Assembly (NCBI RefSeq): GCF_029285175.1
Contig: NZ_JABEDH010000002.1
Location: 62,001-126,000, forward strand
Length of the DNA: 64,000 bases
Source: Sulfitobacter sp. M05
GTDB taxonomy: Bacteria > Pseudomonadota > Alphaproteobacteria > Rhodobacterales > Rhodobacteraceae
Direction of reading: 5' to 3'
Positions 28,344-37,663 of the stretch are shown here, in pieces (position 1 is the stretch's first letter; each line of letters begins with the position of its first letter). The translations under genes and the position numbers were made by a program. The notes under the pieces were generated by a model. That model searched no databases, was not told the origin of the DNA, and worked only from the letters and a program-made list of their open reading frames with translations.

Positions 28344-28442
28344 GTCTGGGGCAGCGCCCCAGTCAACCTCCCCAACCAAAGCTGCCCTCCCCGGAGCCGC
28401 AAGACCTTTACAAAATCCCTGCGACGTCTCTGACCTGAAACC

Positions 28443-29693
28443 TCACCCAACAACCTCCGCCATCTCCACAACCGCATGCATCAGCACATCCGTGCCCGCC
28501 TGCGCCCACTCCTTGGAAATCTCTTCTGCCTCATTATGGCTTAGCCCGTCCACACAAGGGCACATCACCATCGCCGTTGGGGTCACGCGGTTGATCCAGC
28601 AGGCATCATGCCCGGCACCGGAAATCAGGTTCATGTGGGAATACCCCAAGCGTTCCGCCGCATCGCGTACCGCTGTCACACACCCCGCATCAAAGGCCAC
28701 AGGATCAAATCCGCCGACCTTTTCAAACGCAATCTCCATCCCCATATCATCGGCGACCTTCTGGCCTTCAACACGCAGCCGCGCCTCCATATCTTCAATC
28801 ACGCTCAACTCGGGCGAACGGAAATCAACCGTAAATACCACCTTGCCGGGGATCACATTGCGCGAGTTCGGATAGACATCGATATGCCCTGCCGCCCCCA
28901 CCGCATGGGGCGCATGGCTCCAGGCAATCTCCTCAACCTTTTCCAAAATCCGCGCCATGCCCAATCCCGCGTTCTTGCGCATCGGCATCGGTGTCGATCC
29001 GGTGTGACTGTCCTTGCCCGTCACCGTCACCTGCGTCCAGCTTAGCCCCTGACCGTGGGTGACCACGCCAATATCTTTGTCCTCGGCCTCCAAGATCGGC
29101 CCCTGTTCAATATGCAGCTCAAAAAAGGCGTGCATCTTGCGCGCGCCCACCTCTTCCTCGCCGCGCCAACCGATCCGCTTCAGCTCGTCACCGAATTTCT
29201 TGTCCTCGGCATCCACCCGATCATAGGCCCAATCCTGTGTATGAATGCCTGCAAATACCCCCGACGACAGCATCGCCGGCGCATATCGCGTGCCCTCTTC
29301 ATTGGTGAAATTGGTCGCCACAATCGGGTGTTTGGTTTTCACCCCCAGATCATTCAGGGTGCGGATAATCTCCAACCCGGCCAGCACCCCCAGCACACCG
29401 TCATATTTGCCGCCCGTCGGCTGGGTATCCAAATGTGAACCGACATAAACCGGCAAGGCATCCGGGTCCGTGCCCTCGCGACGGGCAAACATATTACCCA
29501 TCTGGTCCAACCCCATTGAACATCCCGCAGCTTCACACCACTTCTGAAACAAGGCGCGCCCTGCGCCGTCCTCATCTGTCAGGGTCTGACGGTTGTTGCC
29601 CCCCGCGACACCGGGGCCGATCTTGGCCATCTCCATCAAGCTGTCCCACAAACGATCCGGGTTAATCTTGAGGTTTTCTCCAGGTGCGGGCAT
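28443..29693 (-). CDS. M20 Zn-dependent amidohydrolase (beta-ureidopropionase / N-carbamoylase type)
   Basis: A 416-residue M20-family amidase of the hydantoinase/carbamoylase (AmaB, HyuC, allantoate amidohydrolase) group. Metal site: GSHLDTQPTGGKYDGVLG, and NEEGTRYAPAMLSSG with the EE pair. In this pathway it would hydrolyse N-carbamoyl-beta-alanine to beta-alanine, ammonia and carbon dioxide. ATG at 29693 has AAGGAG seven bases ahead; the frame extends ten codons upstream. A RutR-like operator lies 36 bases upstream of the start. Confidence 0.9.
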   Translation of the reverse strand: MPAPGENLKINPDRLWDSLMEMAKIGPGVAGGNNRQTLTDEDGAGRALFQKWCEAAGCSMGLDQMGNMFARREGTDPDALPVYVGSHLDTQPTGGKYDGVLGVLAGLEIIRTLNDLGVKTKHPIVATNFTNEEGTRYAPAMLSSGVFAGIHTQDWAYDRVDAEDKKFGDELKRIGWRGEEEVGARKMHAFFELHIEQGPILEAEDKDIGVVTHGQGLSWTQVTVTGKDSHTGSTPMPMRKNAGLGMARILEKVEEIAWSHAPHAVGAAGHIDVYPNSRNVIPGKVVFTVDFRSPELSVIEDMEARLRVEGQKVADDMGMEIAFEKVGGFDPVAFDAGCVTAVRDAAERLGYSHMNLISGAGHDACWINRVTPTAMVMCPCVDGLSHNEAEEISKEWAQAGTDVLMHAVVEMAEVVG

Positions 29694-29728
29694 GGCTGGC
29701 TCCTTAGGCTGGCAGTGGCGCAATAAAT

Positions 29729-29744
29729 TTTACCATTTGGTAAA
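29729..29744. promoter_or_regulatory. RutR-like operator between the amidohydrolase and tetR genes
   Basis: TTTACCATTTGGTAAA is a perfect palindrome (TTTACCA-TT-TGGTAAA) that closely follows the known E. coli RutR box TTGACCAnnTGGTCAA. It sits between two divergent starts and could control both. Confidence 0.75.
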
Positions 29745-29848
29745 GCCACGATTACGGTTAGGCTTGCCTCTGTCAAGAACTGCTTTAGGGACGCAGGCGC
29801 CACAGTTTGGCAAATGCTCGAATTTCAGGCAACTGCAGGAGACCACCG

Positions 29849-30465
29849 ATGCCAAAGGATGCCGGAAAAAAACCAAGCCGGATTCAACAGCGAAACCGCC
29901 GCGTCATTCTGGATGCCGCGCTCGATGTCTTCTCGCGTCACGGCTATCGCGGGGCCACATTGGACCAGATCGCGACACAGGCCGGCCTCAGCAAACCGAA
30001 CATCCTCTATTACTTTGCAGGTAAAGAAGAAATTCACGTGACCCTGCTCAGCCAACTGATGAAAAACTGGCTTGATCCGCTGGTCGAACTGAATGCAGAT
30101 GGCGACCCCGTCGAGGAAATCCTCGGCTATGTGCGGCGCAAGCTTGCCATGGCACAGGAATTCCCCCGCGAAAGCCGCCTCTTCGCCGGCGAGATTTTGC
30201 AAGGGGCGCCCCGCATACGCCCCGAACTGGAAAGCAATCTAAAGCCTCTTTTTATGAGAAATGCACCCTGATCCAAGGTTGGGTCGACGAAAAACGCCTG
30301 CCGCCGCTTGATCCGCGCCATCTGATTTTCTCAATCTGGGCCAGCACCCAGCATTACGCTGACTTTGAATCTCAAGTCGGGCTGCTGCTGGGGGATGCGG
30401 ATGACGCCTATGCCGGTGCCGCCCGCCATCTGGACGCCATGTTTCGCAAGCTGTTGCAGACCTAG
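29849..30465 (+). pseudogene. rutR: RutR-like TetR regulator with a one-base frameshift
   Basis: Residues 1-130 or so form a TetR protein with HTH (ATLDQIATQAGLSKPNILYYF), close to RutR, which senses uracil/thymine. The frame breaks in a T run at 30249-30253 and ends with MRNAP; the rest (KCTLIQGWVDEKRLPPLDPRHLIF and TQHYADF) continues in the next frame to a stop at 30465. Restoring one T gives 205 residues, the normal RutR length. Either the gene is inactivated or the base is a sequencing error. ATG at 29849 is preceded by CAGGAG. Confidence 0.85.
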
Positions 30466-30596
30466 GGGCAGTACCAGCCTCTTTACAGGTCATTCACCAA
30501 CAGCGCGGATTAACGGACACGTTAAGCAATCGTTTACAGAAATCCCCGAAACTTCTCACGGGTGGCGGGCTCCAGACATCAAGATTGGAGCTACCA

Positions 30597-30983
30597 ATGA
30601 GTTCTATATTACTAAGCAATCCTTTCCCTGCACAGCCGGCACCATCGGCCATGACCGCAGAGCCCCCCGCAACAGCAGCCATTACGCCGGTCCTTGCTGG
30701 CGGTACGACAGGTTCTTCCGACAGCGCGGCCTCATTCACCGGTTCTGGTGCAGGGTCCAGCCGGCAAGCGGAGAATGTGGCGCTGTTTCAATCAGCCGAC
30801 AAGGCCAAATGGACACCACCGGCCAAGGCCACAGGCGGTTCTGTCATCAATGCACAGGCCCGCGCCAACACCGATCGGGACAACGGGATCGAACTGCCGC
30901 TTGGCCCTGACCTGCCTGCCGTCGAAATGCCCGACCCGCTGCCAACCTCCCCGTTCCTGAAACCGAACAATGATGTCGCATAG
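30597..30983 (+). CDS. Small low-complexity protein, unknown function
   Basis: A 128-residue product with a GGAG site ahead of ATG at 30597. It is rich in Ala, Pro, Ser and Thr, looks largely disordered and has no signal peptide, membrane helix or recognisable domain. Codon use is consistent with a real gene. It lies between rutR and the convergent preA. It could be co-transcribed with rutR. Function unknown. Confidence 0.5.
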   Translation: MSSILLSNPFPAQPAPSAMTAEPPATAAITPVLAGGTTGSSDSAASFTGSGAGSSRQAENVALFQSADKAKWTPPAKATGGSVINAQARANTDRDNGIELPLGPDLPAVEMPDPLPTSPFLKPNNDVA

Positions 30984-30997
30984 GGCCGGTGACAGGG

Positions 30998-32299
30998 TTA
31001 CTCGGCGGCTGACGCTGACGGGTTGTTGGGGTGTGTTGTCCAATTGGCATAATCCGGCTGAACCACCTTTCCAGTGCGCGGATCGGTCAACCCGGGGGCC
31101 ATCGCCTCCATCGTGATACAGTCCTCGACGGGGCAGACATTCACACAGAGGTTACAGGCAACACATTCGTCGTCCACCACACTGAACGTGCGGTCCTCAG
31201 ACATGGCAATCGCCTGGTGGCTCGTGTCCTCACAGGCGGCAAAGCAGCGCCCGCAGGAAATACACAGGTCCTGATTGATCACCGCCTTGGCCACGTAATT
31301 CAGATTCAGCTGGTTCCAGTCGGTGACGTTGGGCACCGCACGGCCAACGATTTCGTCCACCGATGTCATTCCCTTGCCGTCCATGTATTCCGACAGGCCG
31401 CTGATCATTTCCTCAACGATTTTAAAGCCATAGGTCATTACCGCCGTACAAACCTGCACATTGCCCGCGCCCAACGCCATGAACTCTGCCGCGTCACGCC
31501 AGTTGGTCACCCCGCCAATCCCGCTGATCGGCAGGCCCTGCAATTCTGCATCCCGCGCGATTTCCGCCACCATGTTCAGCGCAATCGGTTTCACCGCAGG
31601 CCCGCAATAGCCACCATGCGCGCCCTTGCCGTCAATGGTCGGCTCTGGCGCAAACAAATCAAGGTCCACACTGGTGATCGAGTTGATCGTGTTGATCAGG
31701 GAAACCGCATCCGCGCCTCCCGCCATCGCCGCCGCTGCCGGTTTGCGCACATCGGTGATGTTTGGCGTCAGTTTGACAATCACCGGCATCCGCGTGTGCG
31801 ACTTCACCCAGCGCGTCACCATCTCAATATACTCCGGCACCTGCCCAACGGCCGCGCCCATGCCGCGCTCTGACATCCCGTGCGGACAACCAAAGTTCAG
31901 CTCGACACCATCCGCGCCGGTTTCTTCCACCTGCGGCAGGATGAACTTCCACGGCTCTTCCTCGCAGGGCACCATCAAGGAAACGATCATCGCGCGGTCA
32001 GGGTAATCGCGCTTCACCAGTTTGATCTCGTCCAGATTGGTCTGCAACGGGCGGTCTGTAATCAACTCGATGTTGTTCAATCCCAGCAACCGCCGGTCCG
32101 CCCCGTAAATCGCGCCATAGCGTGGCCCGTTCACATTCACCACATGCGGGTCCAAGCCCAGTGTTTTCCAAACCACACCGCCCCATCCGGCATCAAAGGC
32201 GCGGCGCACGTTGTATTCCTTGTCCGTTGGCGGTGCCGAGGCCAGCCAAAACGGGTTGGGGGATTTGATCCCGATAAATTCGCTTCTCAGATCAGCCAT
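30998..32299 (-). CDS. preA: NAD-dependent dihydropyrimidine dehydrogenase subunit PreA
   Basis: A 433-residue FMN-dependent TIM-barrel subunit that reduces uracil and thymine to the dihydro forms. N-terminal barrel with VELNFGCPHGMSERGMGAA (the flavin-enzyme NFGCPH motif), followed by two C-terminal 4Fe-4S motifs, CISCGRCFAAC and CVACNLCVNVC, which accept electrons from PreT. It starts 11 bases after preT ends. It catalyses the first step before hydA and the M20 amidase. Confidence 0.96.
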   Translation of the reverse strand: MADLRSEFIGIKSPNPFWLASAPPTDKEYNVRRAFDAGWGGVVWKTLGLDPHVVNVNGPRYGAIYGADRRLLGLNNIELITDRPLQTNLDEIKLVKRDYPDRAMIVSLMVPCEEEPWKFILPQVEETGADGVELNFGCPHGMSERGMGAAVGQVPEYIEMVTRWVKSHTRMPVIVKLTPNITDVRKPAAAAMAGGADAVSLINTINSITSVDLDLFAPEPTIDGKGAHGGYCGPAVKPIALNMVAEIARDAELQGLPISGIGGVTNWRDAAEFMALGAGNVQVCTAVMTYGFKIVEEMISGLSEYMDGKGMTSVDEIVGRAVPNVTDWNQLNLNYVAKAVINQDLCISCGRCFAACEDTSHQAIAMSEDRTFSVVDDECVACNLCVNVCPVEDCITMEAMAPGLTDPRTGKVVQPDYANWTTHPNNPSASAAE

Positions 32300-32310
32300 T
32301 TCTCTCTCCC

Positions 32311-33633
32311 CTACACACTCAATGCCGCGTGAATATCCATCGCCGCATCACGGCCTTCGGCCACCGCCGTCACGGTCAGATCATCGCCACCACTGGCACA
32401 ATCCCCGCCAGCCCAGATGCCTTTCACCGATGTTTGCCCGGTTTCAGAAACCTTGATCTTGCGGCCCTCCAGCGCTGGCAGGCCCTCACCTTTCAGGGTC
32501 TGGCCAATCGCCTTGAACACCTGATCCGCCGGCAGGCGCAGTATCTGCCCCGTGCCCTTCATCGCATCATCGACATATTCAAATTCAATCTCGCGCACCG
32601 TCCCATTGCCATGCACCGCCACCGGCACCGCATGGGTCACGATCCGCACACCCTTGCTGGCGGCCAGGTCTTGCTCAAACACGCTTGCATTCATCCGGTC
32701 ACGTCCGCGCCGGTACACCAATGTCACGTTCAACGCGCCCAGTAACTTGGCTTGCACCGCCGCATCCACCGCCGTCATCCCGCCGCCAATCACCACAACG
32801 TCGCGCCCGATGGGCACGCTTGCCACATCACCCGCCTGCCGCAGCTCTGCAATGAAATCCACCGCATCCAGCACACCGGCCTTATCCTCGCCATCTGCGC
32901 CCAGTGCGTTCACACCGCCCAGCCCCATGCCCAGAAACACCGCATCGTATTCCGCTCGCAATTTCTCCAGCGTCACACCGTCACCCAGCGCCACACCGTA
33001 TTGCATGGTAATCCCCCCTATTTTCAGCAGCCACACGACTTCATCCTGCGCAAATCCGCCCGTGGTTTTGTAGGTCGCGATACCATATTCATTCAGCCCC
33101 CCGGGCTTGGCGGCGGCGTCCATCACCACCACATCATGCCCCAGCATCGCCAAGCGGTGCGCACAGGATAATCCCGCAGGCCCCGCACCCACCACGGCCA
33201 CAGTCTTGCCCGTCGCTGCCGCCCGCGTGAACGGATGCACCCCCTGTTCCTGCAAATGATCGGTTGCATAGCGCTGCAATTGTCCGATCAGCACCGGCTT
33301 GCCCTCTGCCGCTTCACGTACACAGGCCTCTTCGCACAAGGTCTCGGTCGGGCAGACCCGCGCGCACATGCCGCCCATGATGTTTTGTGTCAGGATCGTT
33401 TTGGCCGCCGCATCCGGCGTGCCCGTGGCAATCTGACGGATGAACAAGGGAATATCGATGTCTGTGGGACAGGCCGTGATGCAAGGCGCATCATGGCAAA
33501 AGTAACAGCGATCCGCCGCCACCAACGCCTCATGCGGGTCCAGACGCGGATGCAAATCCGAAAAATGCGCCTCATAATTGTCAGGCTCCAAACGCCCCGC
33601 GACAATGCCCTCTTGAAAAACGTCTGGTCCCAT
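32311..33633 (-). CDS. preT: Dihydropyrimidine dehydrogenase subunit PreT
   Basis: A 440-residue NAD(P)H-oxidising subunit: N-terminal Cys-rich FeS domain (CYFCHDAPCITACPTDIDI and CARVCPTETLCEEAC), then two Rossmann folds, VAVVGAGPAGLSCAHRLA for FAD and VVVIGGGMTAVDAA for NADH. ATG at 33633 is chosen because TAGGGTGA stands at a good distance; GTG at 33642 is too close to the site. First gene of the preT-preA operon, with a RutR-like box upstream. Confidence 0.95.
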   Translation of the reverse strand: MGPDVFQEGIVAGRLEPDNYEAHFSDLHPRLDPHEALVAADRCYFCHDAPCITACPTDIDIPLFIRQIATGTPDAAAKTILTQNIMGGMCARVCPTETLCEEACVREAAEGKPVLIGQLQRYATDHLQEQGVHPFTRAAATGKTVAVVGAGPAGLSCAHRLAMLGHDVVVMDAAAKPGGLNEYGIATYKTTGGFAQDEVVWLLKIGGITMQYGVALGDGVTLEKLRAEYDAVFLGMGLGGVNALGADGEDKAGVLDAVDFIAELRQAGDVASVPIGRDVVVIGGGMTAVDAAVQAKLLGALNVTLVYRRGRDRMNASVFEQDLAASKGVRIVTHAVPVAVHGNGTVREIEFEYVDDAMKGTGQILRLPADQVFKAIGQTLKGEGLPALEGRKIKVSETGQTSVKGIWAGGDCASGGDDLTVTAVAEGRDAAMDIHAALSV

Positions 33634-33686
33634 CTGGCTCACCCTATTGCTTGCTGGATAGGGAAAAGCTCACACGGAATGATTTT

Positions 33687-33702
33687 TTTATCAACTGGTA
33701 AA
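33687..33702. promoter_or_regulatory. RutR-like operator upstream of preT
   Basis: TTTATCAACTGGTAAA matches the palindrome at 29729-29744 at 13 of 16 positions, including the whole right half-site TGGTAAA. It lies 54 bases upstream of the preT start. Confidence 0.65.
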
Positions 33703-33750
33703 ATTATTTTGACGCAGAAAAGTCAGTTTCCGCCCGCGACAAAGGCCCGG

Positions 33751-34407
33751 TCAGCCTGTTATTTCATCAATCAACGCCAGCACTTTCGGCCCCACCTGTG
33801 TCACGATCAATGCCACCCCCTCCGCATTGGGATGCACCCCATCGGCCTGAAAGTAATCTTTCAAAGTCAAAGGGTTGGAAATATCGCCCACAGCACTCAG
33901 ACCGGCAAAAAAGCTCTCCAGATACCCGCTGCCATAGTGCGCTGCCAACTCCGGATAGATGGCGTCGAACTGAGATTTATACGCAGGCCCGAAGTTTCCC
34001 GGTGCCGCCATCCCGATCAGCAAAACCTCTACTTTGGCCGTATCGGCGGCCTGCAAAATCCCGTCAATGTTGCTGCGCGCCTGCTCTGGGGCCAGCCCGC
34101 GCAACAAATCGTTGCCCCCCAGCGCCACGATCATGCCGTCCACCTCCGGCGTCAATGTCCATGCCACCCGCGACAACCCGCCGGCGGTTGTATCCCCCGA
34201 CACCCCCGCGTTGATCAGCCGCACATCGGCCCCTTGTGCATCCAGCCATGCCTGCAATTGTGGCACAAACCCCTGCGCCGCAGGCAGCCCATACCCTTGG
34301 GTCAGGCTGTCACCAAGGGCTGCAATCACAACCTGCTCTGCACGGGCAACACCTGCCTGTGCCAGCCCCGCCAAAATAAAAACAATCCCTGCCAACGCCT
34401 TGCGCAT
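33751..34407 (-). CDS. tesA: SGNH/GDSL arylesterase, TesA type
   Basis: A 218-residue exported esterase/thioesterase with a signal peptide (MRKALAGIVFILAGLAQAGVARA). SGNH blocks: GDSLTQGYG (catalytic Ser), the Gly of INAGVSGDTT, GGND (Asn) and DGVHP (Asp/His). Acts on acyl thioesters or lysophospholipids in the periplasm. Divergent from ybbA-ybbP, the same three-gene layout as in E. coli. Confidence 0.92.
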   Translation of the reverse strand: MRKALAGIVFILAGLAQAGVARAEQVVIAALGDSLTQGYGLPAAQGFVPQLQAWLDAQGADVRLINAGVSGDTTAGGLSRVAWTLTPEVDGMIVALGGNDLLRGLAPEQARSNIDGILQAADTAKVEVLLIGMAAPGNFGPAYKSQFDAIYPELAAHYGSGYLESFFAGLSAVGDISNPLTLKDYFQADGVHPNAEGVALIVTQVGPKVLALIDEITG

Positions 34408-34455
34408 CTGCCTTAATACTCCATATCCAAAGGGACCCCAAAACAAAGGCTGCCC

Positions 34456-35124
34456 ATGTCCGACCCCGTATTTCACCTTTCAGATGTGGTTCTTTCGCTG
34501 AAAGGCAATGCCGGACCCGTCGACATTCTGCGCGGCATTTCACTGGATGTGCAAGCCGGCGAAACCCTTGCCCTGACCGGCCCCTCCGGTTCCGGCAAAT
34601 CTTCATTGTTGATGGTGATGGGCGGGTTGGAACAGGCGACTGGCGGCACCGTCACCGCTTTGGGCCAGAACCTCACCACCATGTCCGAAGACGGGTTGGC
34701 GCGTTTTCGCCAAGGGCGCATGGGCATTGTGTTCCAGTCTTTCCACCTGATTCCGACAATGACCGCCCTTGAAAACGTCGCGACCCCCCTAGAGCTGCAA
34801 GGGGCACCAGACGCCTTTGAACGTGCCCGCGAAGCGTTGGACACCGTCGGGCTTGGCCATCGGTTTGATCATTATCCCGCGCAAATGTCTGGGGGCGAAC
34901 AACAACGCGTCGCCCTTGCCCGCGCCTGTGCGCCCCGCCCTGCAATCCTCTTGGCGGATGAACCTACCGGCAATCTGGACAGCACCAATGGTGCCGCCAT
35001 CATGGACCTGTTGTTCGATCTGCGCGACCAACACGGGGCCACGCTGGTGCTGGTCACCCACGACCCAACGCTTGCCCAACGCTGTGACCGCGCGGTTAAT
35101 CTGGCCGACGGGAAAATCGCATGA
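34456..35124 (+). CDS. ybbA: ABC transporter ATP-binding protein, YbbA/LolD type
   Basis: A 222-residue ATPase of the MacB/LolD group. Walker A GPSGSGKSS, signature MSGGEQQRVALARA, Walker B ILLADEPTGNLDS (the GNLDS form is typical of this group), switch His in VTHDPTLA. It works with the FtsX-like permease encoded next, whose start overlaps its stop (ATGA). Confidence 0.93.
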   Translation: MSDPVFHLSDVVLSLKGNAGPVDILRGISLDVQAGETLALTGPSGSGKSSLLMVMGGLEQATGGTVTALGQNLTTMSEDGLARFRQGRMGIVFQSFHLIPTMTALENVATPLELQGAPDAFERAREALDTVGLGHRFDHYPAQMSGGEQQRVALARACAPRPAILLADEPTGNLDSTNGAAIMDLLFDLRDQHGATLVLVTHDPTLAQRCDRAVNLADGKIA

Positions 35125-37637
35125 GCCTGCGTCTTGCTGCCCGTTTCGCACGCCGTGAGATGCGCGGCGGCTTGCGTGGATTTCGTCTGTTCCTTGCCTG
35201 TCTTGCCCTTGGGGTCGCGGCCATCGCCGCCGTCGGCTCCGTGCGCTCCGCAATTGAGGCGGGGCTGCAACGCGAAGGGGCCGCAATACTAGGCGGCGCT
35301 GCCGAACTGGACTTCACCTTCCGTTTCGCCACCCCCGAAGAACAGCAATGGATGCGCGACCGCGCCACGCGGGTCTCTGAAATCGCCGAATTCCGCTCCA
35401 TGGCTGTGGTTGGCGATGAACGCGCCCTGACCCAGATCAAGGCGATTGATGACGCCTACCCGTTGGTCGGCACGGTTGCCCTGTCGCCTGACATGCCCCT
35501 GACGCAGGCGCTTGCAACAACTGACGGCATCGCCGGCGCGGTGATGGAACGCGCCCTGTCCGACCGGCTGGGCCTTTCGCCGGGTGACACCTTCCAACTG
35601 GGCAGCAAAACGTATCGGTTTTCGGCCCTGTTGACCCGCGAACCGGATTCCGCCGCCAGCGGCTTTGCCCTTGGCCCGCGCACCCTGCTCTATCGTGATG
35701 CGCTTGACGGGGCCGGGCTGCTGGCCTCGGGCACCCTGTTCAACAGCAAATACCGCCTTGATCTGCCCCCCGACACAAATCTCGAAGCGCTGGAAACCGC
35801 AGCAAAGGCGCAGTTCACCAACAGCGGCATGCGCTGGACCGATGCCCGCAACGGTGCCCCCGGTGTGGCGCAATTCGTCAACCGCCTCAGCGCCTTTCTG
35901 GTGCTGGTCGGGCTTTCCGGCCTTGCCGTGGGCGGGGTTGGCGTTTCAGCGGCAGTGCGCGCCTATCTGAACGGCAAAACCGGCACCATCGCCACCCTGC
36001 GGGCGCTGGGGGCTGACCGCGCAACGATTTTCCAGACCTATTTCATCCAGATCGGTGCCCTGTCCCTGCTCGGCGTCGCGATTGGCCTGACGCTTGGCGC
36101 TGCTGTCCCGCTGCTGCTGTCACCGTTGATCGAGGCCCGCCTGCCCCTGCCCGCCGCCTTTGCCTTGTATCCGCGCCCCTTGATCGAGGCCGGTCTTTAC
36201 GGGCTGTTGACCGCACTGGCCTTCACCCTATGGCCGCTTGCCCGCAGCGAGGACGTGCGCGCCGCTACTCTTTTTCGCGATGCATGGTCCGGCACCCCGC
36301 GCCTGCCCGCCGCCCGCTATCTCTTTGTCATCACGCTGATTGCCGCCACCCTGATTGCGCTGGCCGGCTGGTTCAACGGTTCATGGTTCCTGACGCTCTG
36401 GACGCTTGGCGGCATCGCTGGTGCCCTGTTGATCCTGTCCCTTGCCGCCCTGCTGATCCGCTTTCTTGCCCGCCGCGGCGCACGGGCCACACGCGGCTAT
36501 CCGCGCCTGCGATGGGCGCTTGCCGCAATTTCCGGCACCGGGGAAGGGGCGGGTGCAGTGGTGCTGTCACTGGGTCTCGGCCTGTCGGTTCTGGCCGCTG
36601 TGGGTCAGATCGACGGTAATCTGCGCAGCGCCATCACCGGCAATCTGCCCGATGTCGCGCCCTCATATTTCTTTGTCGACATCCAGAAGGACCAAATGCC
36701 CGGCTACACCGCCCGTCTGGAAAACGATCCTGCCGTCTCGCGCATTCAAAGTGTGCCGATGCTGCGCGGCGTGCTTACCCAGATCAACGGCCAACCAGCC
36801 GCCGATGTCGCAGGCGACCACTGGGTTGTGCGGGGCGACCGTGGCGTGACCTATGCCACAACCCCCGACGCAGAGACCAAGATCACCGCAGGCGAATGGT
36901 GGCCTGAAGATTACACCGGACCGCCGCTGATCAGTTTCGCCGCCGAGGAGGCCGAGGAAATGGGCCTAAAGCTTGGTGATAGCCTGACAATCAACATCCT
37001 TGGCCGCGACATCACCGGCACCATCACCTCTTTCCGCGAAGTTGATTTCTCGACCGCTGGCATTGGGTTCATCCTGACGATGAACCCCGCCGCCCTTGCC
37101 GGTGCGCCCCATACCTTTATCTCAACCGTTTATGCCGAAGAGCAGGCCGAAACGGCCATTCTGCGCGACCTTGCCAGCGCCTATCCCAATATCACCGCCA
37201 TCCGTGTGCGTGACGCCATTGACCGTGTCGCCTCTGTTCTGGCCGGTCTTGCAGCGGCCACATCCTACGGCGCGCTTGCCACCCTGCTGACCGGCTTTAT
37301 CGTGCTGATCGGGGCAGCGGCGGCCGGTGCCGATGCCCGCACCTACGAGGCCGCCGTGCTGAAAACCCTAGGGGCATCACGCGCCCAGATCGCCCTTAGC
37401 TTCATCCTGCGGGCCGCCCTTTTGGGGCTCTTCGCCGGCACAGTTGCGCTTTTTGCGGGGGCCTTGGGGGGCTGGGCTGTCAGCACCTACATCATGGAAA
37501 CCGATTTCACCCTGATCTGGCCCTCTGCACTGGCAATCATCGCCGGCGGTGTGCTGGCCTGCGTTCTAGCCGGCCTCGGATTTGCCCTTAGATCCCTGAA
37601 CTCCCGCCCGGCCCAAGTGCTGCGGTCGCGCGAGTAA
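35121..37637 (+). CDS. ybbP: FtsX-like ABC permease, YbbP type
   Basis: An 838-residue permease. One N-terminal helix (FLACLALGVAAIAAVGSV) precedes a large periplasmic MacB-PCD-type domain, then a block of membrane helices, a second periplasmic region and final FtsX helices ending in LNSRPAQVLRSRE. This is the two-module layout of YbbP. It belongs to mechanotransmitting rather than classic import ABC systems; the substrate is unknown in E. coli too, but linkage to tesA suggests lipid-related work at the envelope. Confidence 0.9.
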   Translation: MSLRLAARFARREMRGGLRGFRLFLACLALGVAAIAAVGSVRSAIEAGLQREGAAILGGAAELDFTFRFATPEEQQWMRDRATRVSEIAEFRSMAVVGDERALTQIKAIDDAYPLVGTVALSPDMPLTQALATTDGIAGAVMERALSDRLGLSPGDTFQLGSKTYRFSALLTREPDSAASGFALGPRTLLYRDALDGAGLLASGTLFNSKYRLDLPPDTNLEALETAAKAQFTNSGMRWTDARNGAPGVAQFVNRLSAFLVLVGLSGLAVGGVGVSAAVRAYLNGKTGTIATLRALGADRATIFQTYFIQIGALSLLGVAIGLTLGAAVPLLLSPLIEARLPLPAAFALYPRPLIEAGLYGLLTALAFTLWPLARSEDVRAATLFRDAWSGTPRLPAARYLFVITLIAATLIALAGWFNGSWFLTLWTLGGIAGALLILSLAALLIRFLARRGARATRGYPRLRWALAAISGTGEGAGAVVLSLGLGLSVLAAVGQIDGNLRSAITGNLPDVAPSYFFVDIQKDQMPGYTARLENDPAVSRIQSVPMLRGVLTQINGQPAADVAGDHWVVRGDRGVTYATTPDAETKITAGEWWPEDYTGPPLISFAAEEAEEMGLKLGDSLTINILGRDITGTITSFREVDFSTAGIGFILTMNPAALAGAPHTFISTVYAEEQAETAILRDLASAYPNITAIRVRDAIDRVASVLAGLAAATSYGALATLLTGFIVLIGAAAAGADARTYEAAVLKTLGASRAQIALSFILRAALLGLFAGTVALFAGALGGWAVSTYIMETDFTLIWPSALAIIAGGVLACVLAGLGFALRSLNSRPAQVLRSRE

Positions 37638-37663
37638 CCAAAGCGACCAACGAAGGAACACCG

